From CAZUGA01 sp964619885 (GTDB lineage Bacteria; Pseudomonadota; Gammaproteobacteria; Methylococcales; UBA1147): a stretch of DNA of 57,551 bases. The position numbers and the translations under genes are program-made. The notes beneath the pieces are model-generated. The model was not told the origin of the DNA, searched no databases, and was given only the letters and a program-made list of their open reading frames with translations. Location: positions 1 through 57,551 of the forward strand of contig CAZUGA010000029.1 in the NCBI GenBank assembly GCA_964619885.1, given 5' to 3'. Position 1 is the first letter of the stretch. Each line of letters starts with the position of its first letter. Below are positions 33,890 through 42,979 of this stretch, piece after piece.

Positions 33890-34696
33890 CTAAGACAACA
33901 AAGCAATGACGTTTAATTCCTGGTCTACTTGTAAACGATTCAGTAATTTATGCGGATCATCACCTTTTTGCCAAGTGGCAGCGCCGACCTTGATATTCCA
34001 GATTGACGTATTATCACTCAGCGCGGTTCTGTCATTGGCTAACTTGGTCGCCAGTTCTTTGGCATTCGACAACGATGTTTCCGGGAGTATGATCAGAAAC
34101 GTTACGTTGTCTAGCATGCCGATTTGGTCCGCCCATCTAAGCTGGTCCTTGAGTGCTTGACTAATCCCTTTAACAATCTCGGTCAATTCTTCACCGGATG
34201 CCGACGATTCCAAAGACAGGCGCAGCAAGGATAAGGGATTTTTATATCGACGGCTTCGACTCACCTGCGTATCCAACGACTGCAGAATAGCTTTCCGGTT
34301 AAACAAACCGGTAACCCGGTCCTTAGTTTCCAACGCCTGTACATTTGCGGCCAATTTATTGCGTTCACGCTCTAATTGAATCTGATAGGTAACATTGGTA
34401 AATATTTGAACTTCCAACTCACCCTCCTGCACCGCATAACATTGGCGATTCAGCCACAATTGCTCTTCGTTCGCCTGAGTTAGACATAGTTGGTCCGAAT
34501 CATCAAACAACGCCCCAAACGCAGATTTTTGCGCACTATCCCGATCAAGTCCAATCAACGTGTCCTTTTCGACGCGCAAGGTTTTAGCCAACGCCCGGTT
34601 AACCCAAGAAATGGAACCATTATCGAGCAATAGCACGCAAATTGGCATTTCATCCAATATATCAATAGCGAGCATGGAGTCTAAGGTTTTAGACAT
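33890..34696 (-). CDS. PAS plus degenerate GGDEF-domain protein
   Basis: Residues 10-60 look like a small PAS domain (DEMPICVLLLDNGSISWVNRAL). A helical linker (QLERERNKLAANVQALE) leads to a GGDEF-type domain from KDRVTGLFNRKAILQSL (about 125) to the end. The active-site motif GGDEF is replaced by DNVTF (196-200, in GMLDNVTFLIIL), so diguanylate cyclase activity is not expected. Such domains can act as sensors or bind GTP or c-di-GMP. No transmembrane segment is present. The gene lies upstream of cyaA on the same strand, 188 bases before its frame opens. Confidence 0.82.
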   Translation of the reverse strand: MSKTLDSMLAIDILDEMPICVLLLDNGSISWVNRALAKTLRVEKDTLIGLDRDSAQKSAFGALFDDSDQLCLTQANEEQLWLNRQCYAVQEGELEVQIFTNVTYQIQLERERNKLAANVQALETKDRVTGLFNRKAILQSLDTQVSRSRRYKNPLSLLRLSLESSASGEELTEIVKGISQALKDQLRWADQIGMLDNVTFLIILPETSLSNAKELATKLANDRTALSDNTSIWNIKVGAATWQKGDDPHKLLNRLQVDQELNVIALLS

Positions 34697-34969
34697 TTTT
34701 CATACCTCGGTTGTATCAGGTGGTTTCAAAGCTTGGTCGGTATAGGAAGAAAATTATTGTTTTTAGCTAATTTGCTTTGGCAAAACCCTCTCTACAAAGT
34801 ATAGATACTACTCTGTATCAATGTTGATGTCACAATATTAGCAACTAGCAATGCGATCGAATTCATAGACCCTACAGCTGTTCTAAATCTATTAGAAATA
34901 CTTACAAATGCGAATATTTGATTCCTATTTTAGCGGACATATAAACGTTGTCTGTATAGAACTAAAATT

Positions 34970-36439
34970 TTAGCGCCGGCCATTGCCCAGTAAAGAACCC
35001 ATAATTCCGCGAAACAACTGTCGACCAATTTGACTGCCTATACTTCGTGCGGCGCTCTTTATAAAAGCTTCCCCTACAGACTGTCGTCCAGAACTCGATT
35101 TCTTTGCCCGGCGCGGTACGGATTTGGCCTGCTTTTGCACAATTTCCTGCTGCTCCGCGCGCTGTTTTAGCATTTCATAAGCCGACTGCCGATCGACCTC
35201 CTGATCATATATACCGCTCAACGGTGATCGCTTAAGCCGTTCGTCGCGATCGGACTCATTAATCGGTCCAATTTGTGATTCTGGCGGGCGAATTAGTATA
35301 CGTTCAACCGGCGTCGGACTACCTTGTTCGTCCAACACCGAAACCAAGGCCTCACCTATGCCCAGTTCGGTAATGCATTGAACCGTGTCAATTTCCGGAT
35401 TGGGACGAAACGATTCTGCAACCGCTTTAACGGCTTTTTTATCCTTAGGCGTGTACGACCGTAGTGCATGTTGAATGCGCATCCCAAGCTGGCCGAGCAC
35501 ATCTTCGGGAATATCCAGTGGGCTTTGTGTAATAAAATATACACCTACGCCCTTTGACCTAATTAGCCGCACCACTTGTTCAATTTTATCCAACAAAGGT
35601 TTGGGTGCACGATCGAACAACAAGTGAGCTTCGTCAAAAAATAGCACTAAACTAGGTCTATCGGCATCGCCTTGTTCGGGAAGATTTTCGAACAACTCGG
35701 ATAATAACCAAAGGAGAAAGGTCGCATACAGTCGGGGGGACCGGTTGACCAAATCTTTGGCGTCCAAAAGACTGATAACACCGTTACCGGAATAATCCGA
35801 CTGCATCAAATGTTCCAGTTTCAGCGCAGGCTCACCGAAGAAATACTCCGCCCCTTGCTCCTCCAAAACCAATAATCGTCGCTGAATAGCACCGATGCTC
35901 GCTGCGGAAAAATTTCCATACTCACCCGACAATTCCCGACTATTTTTCCCAATCCAAGCTAACATAGAACGCAAATCCTTCAAATCCAGCAACAACATTC
36001 CATTGTCATCCGCAATCTTGAATGCAGAATACATAATACCGGTTTGGGTATCATTCAACTCCATCAGACTACTCAACAGTAGCGGCCCCAATTCAGATAG
36101 CGTCGCCCTAACCGGGTGACCCGATTCGCCAAATATATCCCAAAACACCACTGGAGTTGCACGATTTTGATATCCAGGAATGTTAATCTCAGCAATGCGT
36201 TCTTCGATCTTTTTATTGGTTTTACCGGCCACGGATATTCCAGATAAATCGCCTTTTACATCTGCCATGAAAACCGGCACGCCAAGCCGCGAATACGCTT
36301 CTGCAAGAATTTGTAGGGTCACCGTTTTACCGGTTCCGGTTGCACCAGATACGATGCCATGTCGATTACCCATGGCCGCATTCATGTTAATTTGCTTCCC
36401 GTGTGTTCCCCCGACTAAAAACTTAACCGCTTCTGTCAC
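34970..36439 (-). CDS. YjgR/DUF853 family HerA-like ATPase
   Basis: The 489-aa protein has Walker A in VSGATGTGKTVTLQ (residues 32-39) and Walker B in LVLFFDEAHLLFD, followed by GVGVYFITQSPLDIPEDVLGQLGMRIQHALR, the hallmark of DUF853. The N-terminus (VGGTHGKQINMNAAMGNRHG) and the Arg/Lys-rich C-terminal third ending FRGIMGSLLGNGRR also agree. Relatives in the HerA/FtsK class move or unwind DNA, but the role of YjgR proteins is not settled. The gene follows argH by eight bases and may be co-transcribed with it. Confidence 0.88.
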   Translation of the reverse strand: MTEAVKFLVGGTHGKQINMNAAMGNRHGIVSGATGTGKTVTLQILAEAYSRLGVPVFMADVKGDLSGISVAGKTNKKIEERIAEINIPGYQNRATPVVFWDIFGESGHPVRATLSELGPLLLSSLMELNDTQTGIMYSAFKIADDNGMLLLDLKDLRSMLAWIGKNSRELSGEYGNFSAASIGAIQRRLLVLEEQGAEYFFGEPALKLEHLMQSDYSGNGVISLLDAKDLVNRSPRLYATFLLWLLSELFENLPEQGDADRPSLVLFFDEAHLLFDRAPKPLLDKIEQVVRLIRSKGVGVYFITQSPLDIPEDVLGQLGMRIQHALRSYTPKDKKAVKAVAESFRPNPEIDTVQCITELGIGEALVSVLDEQGSPTPVERILIRPPESQIGPINESDRDERLKRSPLSGIYDQEVDRQSAYEMLKQRAEQQEIVQKQAKSVPRRAKKSSSGRQSVGEAFIKSAARSIGSQIGRQLFRGIMGSLLGNGRR

Positions 36440-36447
36440 GCTATTGC

Positions 36448-37848
36448 CTATTGATTTTTGCGAAGAGTTTCGCGGGCTATTGAAACGGCTTCTTTAACCC
36501 GTACGGGCGCCGTCCCTCCAAAGTGGCTGCGTGACGCAACAGATCCCTCCAAGGTCAGCACATCAAACACGTCACTCTCAATCGAATCTGATAAATTCTT
36601 TAATTCAGCCAAGGAAAGATCTGCCAGATCGCATTGTTTCTCGATTGCTGAACGAACTGCCCGACCGACTATTTCATGGGCGTCGCGGAACGGGATATTC
36701 CTTCGTACCAAGTAATCCGCCAGATCGGTAGCAGTGGAAAATCCCTGGCTTGCCGCTAACAGCAATTTGCTTTTGTTGATCTGAACGTGCGCCATCATGT
36801 CAGCATAGGCACGCAGACAATCGATTAATGTATCGACAGTATCGAACAACGGCTCTTTGTCCTCTTGGTTATCTTTATTGTATGCCAATGGTTGGCCTTT
36901 CATTAACGTAATCAGCGCAATCAGGTGTCCGACAACACGTCCGGATTTTCCTCGCACAAGTTCTGGTACATCGGGGTTCTTCTTTTGTGGCATGATCGAC
37001 GACCCGGTGCAAAACGCATCGGATAACTCAATAAAGTCCATTTGCGCGCTGGACCATAACACCAATTCCTCAGAAAATCTGGACAGATGGGTCATAACTA
37101 AGCTTGCCGCAGCGGTAAATTCAATGGCAAAATCCCTATCGCTAACGGCATCCAACGAGTTATTGGCCGGCCGGTCGAAACCAAGCTTTTTCGCAGTCAT
37201 ACTTCGGTCAATAGGGAAACTCGTGCCGGCTAAAGCCGCAGCACCCAACGGCATCACGTTGACCCGTTTTCGGCAATCTAGAATACGTGCGCTATCGCGG
37301 GACAGCATCTCGAACCACGCCATCATGTGATGCCCAAAAGTAATCGGCTGAGCAACCTGAAGATGAGTAAACCCCGGCATGATGGTTGAATGTTCCCGCT
37401 CGGCCAATTCCAGCAAAGCGCTTTGCAATCTATGGATTTCCTGAACGATGAGGTCGATCGCATCGCGCAAATACAATCGAATATCTGTCGCCACTTGATC
37501 GTTTCTTGAGCGCCCGGTATGCAATTTTTTACCCGCATCGCCGATTCTGTCAGTCAATCTAGCTTCGATGTTCATATGAACATCTTCGAGTTGTGTGGAC
37601 CAGTGAAAATTGCCCGTCTCAATATCAATTCGGATATCATTTAATCCGTTAATGATACTCTCTAGATCATCCTTGCTGAGGACACCCACCGCATTTAGCA
37701 TTTCAGCATGCGCTATGGAACCCTGTATGTCGTATATCGCCAAGCGTTGGTCAAAATCGACCGATGCGGTAAAACTTTCAACGAATGCATCCGTCGCTTC
37801 GGTAAATCGCCCACCCCAGGGCTTTTCGGCATCTTTGGTATCGGTCAT
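36448..37848 (-). CDS. argH: Argininosuccinate lyase
   Basis: ArgH splits argininosuccinate into arginine and fumarate, the last step of arginine synthesis. The family signature GSSIMPQKKNPDVPEL is present, as are KPWGGRF, EDVHMNIEARL, LHTGRSRNDQVATDIRL and PGFTHLQVAQPITFGHH. The ATG at 37848 (MTDTKDAEKPWGGRF) is closest to the family start; the ATG at 37869 is also possible. The divergent partner across about 60 bases is algZ, the same arrangement as in Pseudomonas. Confidence 0.96.
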   Translation of the reverse strand: MTDTKDAEKPWGGRFTEATDAFVESFTASVDFDQRLAIYDIQGSIAHAEMLNAVGVLSKDDLESIINGLNDIRIDIETGNFHWSTQLEDVHMNIEARLTDRIGDAGKKLHTGRSRNDQVATDIRLYLRDAIDLIVQEIHRLQSALLELAEREHSTIMPGFTHLQVAQPITFGHHMMAWFEMLSRDSARILDCRKRVNVMPLGAAALAGTSFPIDRSMTAKKLGFDRPANNSLDAVSDRDFAIEFTAAASLVMTHLSRFSEELVLWSSAQMDFIELSDAFCTGSSIMPQKKNPDVPELVRGKSGRVVGHLIALITLMKGQPLAYNKDNQEDKEPLFDTVDTLIDCLRAYADMMAHVQINKSKLLLAASQGFSTATDLADYLVRRNIPFRDAHEIVGRAVRSAIEKQCDLADLSLAELKNLSDSIESDVFDVLTLEGSVASRSHFGGTAPVRVKEAVSIARETLRKNQ

Positions 37849-37913
37849 TCGGCGTTTAAATTCAGTCATAATGCAAAAAACCGAGCCATTATACACCTGC
37901 TAAACTCAAGTTA

Positions 37914-38972
37914 ATGAACCCTATTAGGCGCAAAACGATCTCCTACGCATTTTTACCCGATTTTTGTTCGGTGTATGGCGTTTTTGTAATTATTCTGATC
38001 GCCCAAGCACTAGCATTCTTATTGGAATTGGCGTCCGATTACTCGACTGGATATGACTGGTCAGGATTGGGGTTGCGCTCGATGTTTGTACAATGGATCG
38101 CATTAACTAGCGCGGCATTGCTGTGTTCACTGAAAAAACCTACCGCACAACTTGGACCACGACAATTATCCGTGTTGGTTTTCTTGACCATTCAGACAAT
38201 AACACTAGGCGTTGGCGCCGCTGTTTATTGGGGACTGGCTACCCCGTTTGACATATGGATAAGCCCAGGATCAGCAACCATGTTTTTCTTTAGGAATTTT
38301 GCCGTCAGCGGTATTATTTCTGCGGTTTTGCTGCACTATCTCTACGTGCAATACCAATGGAAGCAGCAGGAACGTGCAAGCATGGAAGCTCGATTGGAAG
38401 CTTTGCAGTCGCGTATTCGACCGCACTTCCTATTCAACAGCCTCAACACCATAGCCAATTTGACGCGTAGCAACCCGAACCTAGCCGAAGAATTAGTCCA
38501 GGACCTAGCAGAATTGTTTAGGGCCAGTCTGCTCCAAAATCGTCGTTTGGTAACAGTCGCGGAAGAACTTTTGTTAGTAAGGCAATATCTAAACATCGAA
38601 TTGCAGCGGCTTGATGGGCGTTTAGAAATAGAATGGCAAACCGAGCAGATACCGTCCCAGGCTTTGGTGCCGCCACTGAGCTTGCAACCCCTGGTAGAAA
38701 ACGCCGTATACCACGGGGTAGAACCAGCCGAATCAGGCGGCCGAATCTATATTGGAGGAAATCTGTTCAATTCGACATTGGTCCTGAGCGTAAAAAACAC
38801 TATGCCAAAAGACAAGCTCTCCAGCACAAGAAAAGGAAATCAAATGGCGGTTGAAAACATTAGGGCAAGAATACGCGGCTACTTTCCCAACCAAGGAAAA
38901 GTCGAGATCAATACCGACAATGGCATTTACCAGGTTCAACTGATCATTCCGTACACGACAAATACACCATGA
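37914..38972 (+). CDS. algZ: LytS/AlgZ-type sensor histidine kinase
   Basis: Four hydrophobic helices occupy residues 15-145. The kinase part has RIRPHFLFNSLNTIANLTRSNP (His171 as the phosphorylated residue in the HisKA-7TM/LytS style) and VPPLSLQPLVENAVYHGVEP (N-box). The glycine-rich G boxes usual in HATPase domains are weak, as is typical of AlgZ (FimS). The gene overlaps algR by four bases (ATGA), so the two are translationally coupled. In Pseudomonas the pair controls alginate and twitching motility; here no target genes are visible in the window. Confidence 0.9.
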   Translation: MNPIRRKTISYAFLPDFCSVYGVFVIILIAQALAFLLELASDYSTGYDWSGLGLRSMFVQWIALTSAALLCSLKKPTAQLGPRQLSVLVFLTIQTITLGVGAAVYWGLATPFDIWISPGSATMFFFRNFAVSGIISAVLLHYLYVQYQWKQQERASMEARLEALQSRIRPHFLFNSLNTIANLTRSNPNLAEELVQDLAELFRASLLQNRRLVTVAEELLLVRQYLNIELQRLDGRLEIEWQTEQIPSQALVPPLSLQPLVENAVYHGVEPAESGGRIYIGGNLFNSTLVLSVKNTMPKDKLSSTRKGNQMAVENIRARIRGYFPNQGKVEINTDNGIYQVQLIIPYTTNTP

Positions 38973-39712
38973 AAATTCTCATCGCCGACGACGAAAAGCC
39001 GGCAAGACAACGACTGCATAGTTTGATACAAGAATTGAGTGACAACTATGAAGTCATTGCCGACGCGAGTAACGGCGAAGAAACGGTACGTCAATGCGTT
39101 GAGCTAAAACCGGATTTAGTTCTACTAGACATCCGTATGCCGATTATGGACGGTATCAATGCGGCTAGGGAATTGGCCAAATTCAACACACCCCCAGTCA
39201 TAATATTTGTTACCGCATACGATGAGCACGCATTACAAGCTTTTGATTCAAACGCAATTGACTATCTACTCAAACCCATCCGTAAAGAACGGCTATTAGC
39301 AGCACTGGAAAAAGCCAAGGTTTTTACCCGAGCCCGTTGGCATTCGCTGCAAAAATCTCAATTGGGTACCGAGAAAATACGATCTCATATCTGTGTACAC
39401 GAACGCGGCGAACTCACATTGATACGCGTGTCAGATATACGCTTCTTCATGGCCGACCAGAAATATGTAGTAGCTCAGGTACCCGAACGTCAAATATTGA
39501 TAGATGAATCACTAAAATCTTTGGAAAAGGAATTCCCACACCGCTTTGTGCGCGCTCACAGAAACGCGTTGGCTGCATTAGAACATATTCAAGCCTTAGA
39601 AAGGGACGCAATCGGCCGGTTCAAGATCCGATTCAACGATGTATCGGAAAAAATCGAAGTCAGCCGACGGAACGCAACAACAATTCGTTCAGCCCTACGA
39701 AATTACCGCTAA
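38969..39712 (+). CDS. algR: LytTR-family response regulator
   Basis: The receiver domain (1-120) has ADDEKPARQR, LVLLDIRMPIMDG (phospho-acceptor Asp54), VTAYDEHAL and YLLKPIRKERL (Lys of the switch). After a short linker, residues 140-245 form a LytTR DNA-binding domain (ERGELTLIRVSDIRFFMADQKYVVAQVPERQILIDESLKSLEKEFPHRFVRAHRNALAALEHI). Length 247 aa matches AlgR. It is followed after 189 bases by hemC, as in Pseudomonas. Confidence 0.93.
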   Translation: MKILIADDEKPARQRLHSLIQELSDNYEVIADASNGEETVRQCVELKPDLVLLDIRMPIMDGINAARELAKFNTPPVIIFVTAYDEHALQAFDSNAIDYLLKPIRKERLLAALEKAKVFTRARWHSLQKSQLGTEKIRSHICVHERGELTLIRVSDIRFFMADQKYVVAQVPERQILIDESLKSLEKEFPHRFVRAHRNALAALEHIQALERDAIGRFKIRFNDVSEKIEVSRRNATTIRSALRNYR

Positions 39713-39802
39713 TTTAAACGCGCTCCAAGCGAATATTTGCGCTATAGGAATCGTGTAAGTTTTTAACCAAATTAGCCAGGCAGCGCGGTAAAAACAGGTA
39801 GC

Positions 39803-39825
39803 AGATTCGAATCTTCTGATATAAT
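39803..39825 (+). promoter_or_regulatory. Candidate hemC promoter with overlapping palindrome
   Basis: TATAAT at 39820-39825, with TG at 39817-39818, forms an extended -10 element. Directly upstream is a perfect 12-base palindrome, AGATTCGAATCT (39803-39814), in the -35/spacer area. This would put the start of the hemC transcript near 39832. The palindrome could be an operator; no factor is assigned. Confidence 0.45.
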
Positions 39826-39901
39826 TCTTAGCCTCTTTTGCGAAACAGGTTCGATCAACCATGATCTTTTCCGTTTCGTCCAGCATTTTAAATTTTAGCC
39901 C

Positions 39902-40825
39902 GTGTCATTAAAATCCATCCGCATCGCCACCCGAAAAAGTCCGCTCGCCCTATGGCAGGCAGAATATGTGGCCTCGCGCATCAAACAAGTCCATACATCA
40001 TTGACAACCGAATTGGTGCGAATGACTACCCTGGGCGACAAAATTCTCGATGCGCCGCTGGCAAAAGTTGGCGGCAAAGGACTGTTTGTCAAAGAGCTAG
40101 AACAGGGTATGCTAAACAGAAAAGCAGATATCGCGGTACATTCCATGAAAGACGTGCCGGTAGAATTCCCCCCTGGATTGCATCTTGGCGCGATATTAAA
40201 ACGACACGACCCCCGCGATGCATTTATATCCAACAAATACCAAACGTTTGCCGAGTTACCTATAGGCGCTAGAATAGGCACTTCAAGCTTGCGACGGGAA
40301 TGCCAAATAAGAGCGCACGGCAAGCGGCTCCAGATCGCCGGTCTGCGGGGCAATGTTAATACTCGCTTATCCAAGCTCGATTCGGGCGAATTCGATGCTA
40401 TTGTACTCGCATCGGCGGGACTACAACGCTTAGGCCTAGCATTCAGGATCAACGAACATCTTGAAACCACTTTCTGTCTGCCAGCAATCGGGCAGGGCGC
40501 AATCGGCGTAGAATGCCGTTCTGACGACCCATGGATAAACGAAGTATTAGCCGACCTCAACGACGAGGTTAGCGCGATCTGCGTTACGGCAGAACGAGCC
40601 ATGAACAGGACATTGCAAGGGGGCTGTCAGGTCCCTATTGCGGGACATGCGGTGTTGAGCAACGAAACCATTAATTTACGCGGCCTGGTCGGTAAACCCA
40701 ACGGTAGCCTGATAATTCGAGGGGAAGTGAGTGGCGCACCAGCGAACGCAGCTGAAATTGGCCATCAACTAGGACAGGATTTGTTGAACAAAGGCGCAAA
40801 TGAAATTCTGCGAGATCTATATTGA
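39902..40825 (+). CDS. hemC: Porphobilinogen deaminase (hydroxymethylbilane synthase)
   Basis: HemC links four porphobilinogens into hydroxymethylbilane. The start is GTG. Visible family text: IRIATRKSPLALWQAEYV, LGDKILDAPLAKVGGKGLFVKELEQ, ADIAVHSMKDVP, RDAFIS, IGTSSLRRECQI, RGNVNTRL and RTLQGGCQVPIA, where Cys242 holds the dipyrromethane cofactor, the same position as in E. coli. Length 307 aa. It overlaps hemD by four bases (TTGA). Confidence 0.97.
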   Translation: MSLKSIRIATRKSPLALWQAEYVASRIKQVHTSLTTELVRMTTLGDKILDAPLAKVGGKGLFVKELEQGMLNRKADIAVHSMKDVPVEFPPGLHLGAILKRHDPRDAFISNKYQTFAELPIGARIGTSSLRRECQIRAHGKRLQIAGLRGNVNTRLSKLDSGEFDAIVLASAGLQRLGLAFRINEHLETTFCLPAIGQGAIGVECRSDDPWINEVLADLNDEVSAICVTAERAMNRTLQGGCQVPIAGHAVLSNETINLRGLVGKPNGSLIIRGEVSGAPANAAEIGHQLGQDLLNKGANEILRDLY

Positions 40826-41625
40826 CCAAAGATCTTAAACCGGTCCATGGGCAGCCACTGACGGGATTGAATATTTTAGTCACCCGCCCGGAGGCACAAG
40901 CCCACAAATTGTGCGATATGATCGTTGCCCACGGCGGACATCCGATAAAATTCCCGACCCTAGAAATCGCGCCGATTAAAGATAGAAAAACAGTTTTACG
41001 CATATTTGAAAATCTAGTCGACTACAATTGGCTATTTTTTATTAGTGCCAATGCTGTAGATTACGCAAACGCAATTTGTGATGGAAATCTTAGAATTCCA
41101 CTTCAACTTAAGGTCGCTGCAGTCGGCAAAGCCACGGCAAATGTATTAGAAAATAACAAAATTAAGGTAGACCTGATCCCTAAAGAACAGTTTAATAGCG
41201 AGGCACTGCTCGCGTCGCCGGAAATGCAAGAAGTGACCGGCCAAAACATATTAATCGTACGAGGCCATGGCGGACGCAAATTCCTGGCAACGGTACTGCG
41301 CGAACGTGGAGCAAATGTTGAATACGTGGAGGTTTACCGGCGCGTACAACCTTCAGCGGATATCCGCCCTATTATTGCGCTCTGGCGACGGGACGGAATA
41401 GACGCCGTTACTGTCAGTAGTGGAGAAATTTTGCAAAACTTGGTTGCAATGTTGGACACGGAAGGGCAGGATTTATTAAAAGATACACCAATAGTTGTAC
41501 CCAGCCATCGTATCATGCAAGATGCAAAAACTATCGGCTTGGAAAAAGTAATACTTGCAGCCGACGCTACGAATTGGGCATTATTGGATGCTACGATAAA
41601 AAATTGTGAAAATATTCGACGTTAA
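40822..41625 (+). CDS. hemD: Uroporphyrinogen-III synthase
   Basis: HemD closes hydroxymethylbilane into uroporphyrinogen III. This family is poorly conserved; supporting text is LNILVTRPEAQAHKL, LFFISANAVDYA, VAAVGKATANVL, NILIVRGHGGRKFL, VEYVEVYRRVQP and DAVTVSSGEILQNLVAML. The two-domain pattern of about 265 residues and the position right after hemC settle the call. The start is a TTG that overlaps the hemC stop. Confidence 0.93.
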   Translation: MTKDLKPVHGQPLTGLNILVTRPEAQAHKLCDMIVAHGGHPIKFPTLEIAPIKDRKTVLRIFENLVDYNWLFFISANAVDYANAICDGNLRIPLQLKVAAVGKATANVLENNKIKVDLIPKEQFNSEALLASPEMQEVTGQNILIVRGHGGRKFLATVLRERGANVEYVEVYRRVQPSADIRPIIALWRRDGIDAVTVSSGEILQNLVAMLDTEGQDLLKDTPIVVPSHRIMQDAKTIGLEKVILAADATNWALLDATIKNCENIRR

Positions 41626-41782
41626 TTCGGTTAAGTTCTCCGGTGTGGTTGATCGCGATATAGTTAAGACCTCGACAGACAAAATGACTTAAAGCCGTTT
41701 GCAGCAAAGACAAACCGGGATTACCGATTGGAATTGAGTTATTACACTAACAAAAGATTTATAAAGCTAAGGGGCAAGAGCA

Positions 41783-42979
41783 GTGAGTAACGAAAATACA
41801 GGCATTGAACCGGTCGAAGGCGTGGTGGATGCTGCTCAGGAAACAGTTACTGAACAAATCGACGATAAACCGGATAGAAGCAATTGGTATGGAATAGGAA
41901 CAATAGGACTTATTCTGTTGATTGCGGTAATTGGATTCTTTTTTTTGCAACAGTTGCGCAGCGACCAAGAAGGATTGGGTGGGGAACTAGAGCGTGACGA
42001 TAAAAAAATAATACAGATTGGCGACCAACTCACCAGTCTGCAATCACAGGTTTCCACGATTCAATCTCAAATCGCAACTATTCAAAGCAGCCAAACAAAT
42101 AAAGAAACAAAATTTGAAAGATCGTTAACTGAATTTACCGAACGGCACGGCGAAAAACTCAATGTTGCCAAACAAGAATTATCAACATCAATAAAAGAGA
42201 TTCACCGGCAGTTGGGTAAAACACGGGGCGACTGGATGGTTGCAGATGCCGAGTACCTGTTAACCGTAGCGAATCAACGCCTGCATTTGGTCGGGGACCT
42301 TAAAACCAGTCTTATAGCACTGAAAGCCGCAGACCAACGCCTTCGAGAAAGTGGTAATCCCGGCGTTTTCAAAGTCCGGGAAGCCATTGCTAACGAAATA
42401 AACATTCTTAAGGATATCAAACCTTTGGATATAGTCGGAATCATCGCCAAAATCCGTGCAATGGAAAATCAGGTCGCTAAACTCCCGATATTTTTACCCC
42501 ACGCAGGAAAAGGCAATCAAACTGACTTGGAAAAGGATGCCAACGAGCAAGAAGACTTGTCTGGAATGGAAGAAATTGTCGAATCCGCGTTGGAGGACAT
42601 AAAAGGCCTAGTCGTGATAAGACGCACAGGGCGTTCAGTCGCAGCCGTGCTATTGCCGGAAGAAGTGGCATTAATCCGCGAAGATTTAAAAATTAAGTTA
42701 GAACTCGCTCGGTTCTCGCTAGTGCAGCGCGATGAAAAACTTTATCGATCAAATCTTGAAGACGCCAAAGCCTGGGTTCTAGAGCATTTTGAAAAAAAGG
42801 CCCCGTTAACAAAGAAATTTTTGGCAGAAATTGAAAATCTGGAAAAGATTGCAGTTGAAATGAAATTTCCGGATATCAGTGAATCATTGAGCTTGTTACA
42901 GAACATTGCTACTTTGCGTCTGGAAACTGAAAAGAAACAGCTTGAAGCCGAGCTCAGCACGCAAGAGGAAACACCGTGA
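41783..42979 (+). CDS. hemX: HemX-like inner-membrane protein
   Basis: A GTG start has AAGGGG about ten bases upstream. Residues 38-57 form one membrane helix (GTIGLILLIAVIGFFFLQQ); the N-terminal 35 residues are acidic and cytosolic. The periplasmic part starts with a long coiled coil (LTSLQSQVSTIQSQIATIQS) followed by WMVADAEYLLTVANQRLHLVGD, diagnostic of the HemX family. No methyltransferase motif is present despite the old family name. It overlaps hemY by four bases. In other bacteria HemX and HemY are accessory to heme synthesis, with unclear roles. Confidence 0.93.
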   Translation: MSNENTGIEPVEGVVDAAQETVTEQIDDKPDRSNWYGIGTIGLILLIAVIGFFFLQQLRSDQEGLGGELERDDKKIIQIGDQLTSLQSQVSTIQSQIATIQSSQTNKETKFERSLTEFTERHGEKLNVAKQELSTSIKEIHRQLGKTRGDWMVADAEYLLTVANQRLHLVGDLKTSLIALKAADQRLRESGNPGVFKVREAIANEINILKDIKPLDIVGIIAKIRAMENQVAKLPIFLPHAGKGNQTDLEKDANEQEDLSGMEEIVESALEDIKGLVVIRRTGRSVAAVLLPEEVALIREDLKIKLELARFSLVQRDEKLYRSNLEDAKAWVLEHFEKKAPLTKKFLAEIENLEKIAVEMKFPDISESLSLLQNIATLRLETEKKQLEAELSTQEETP

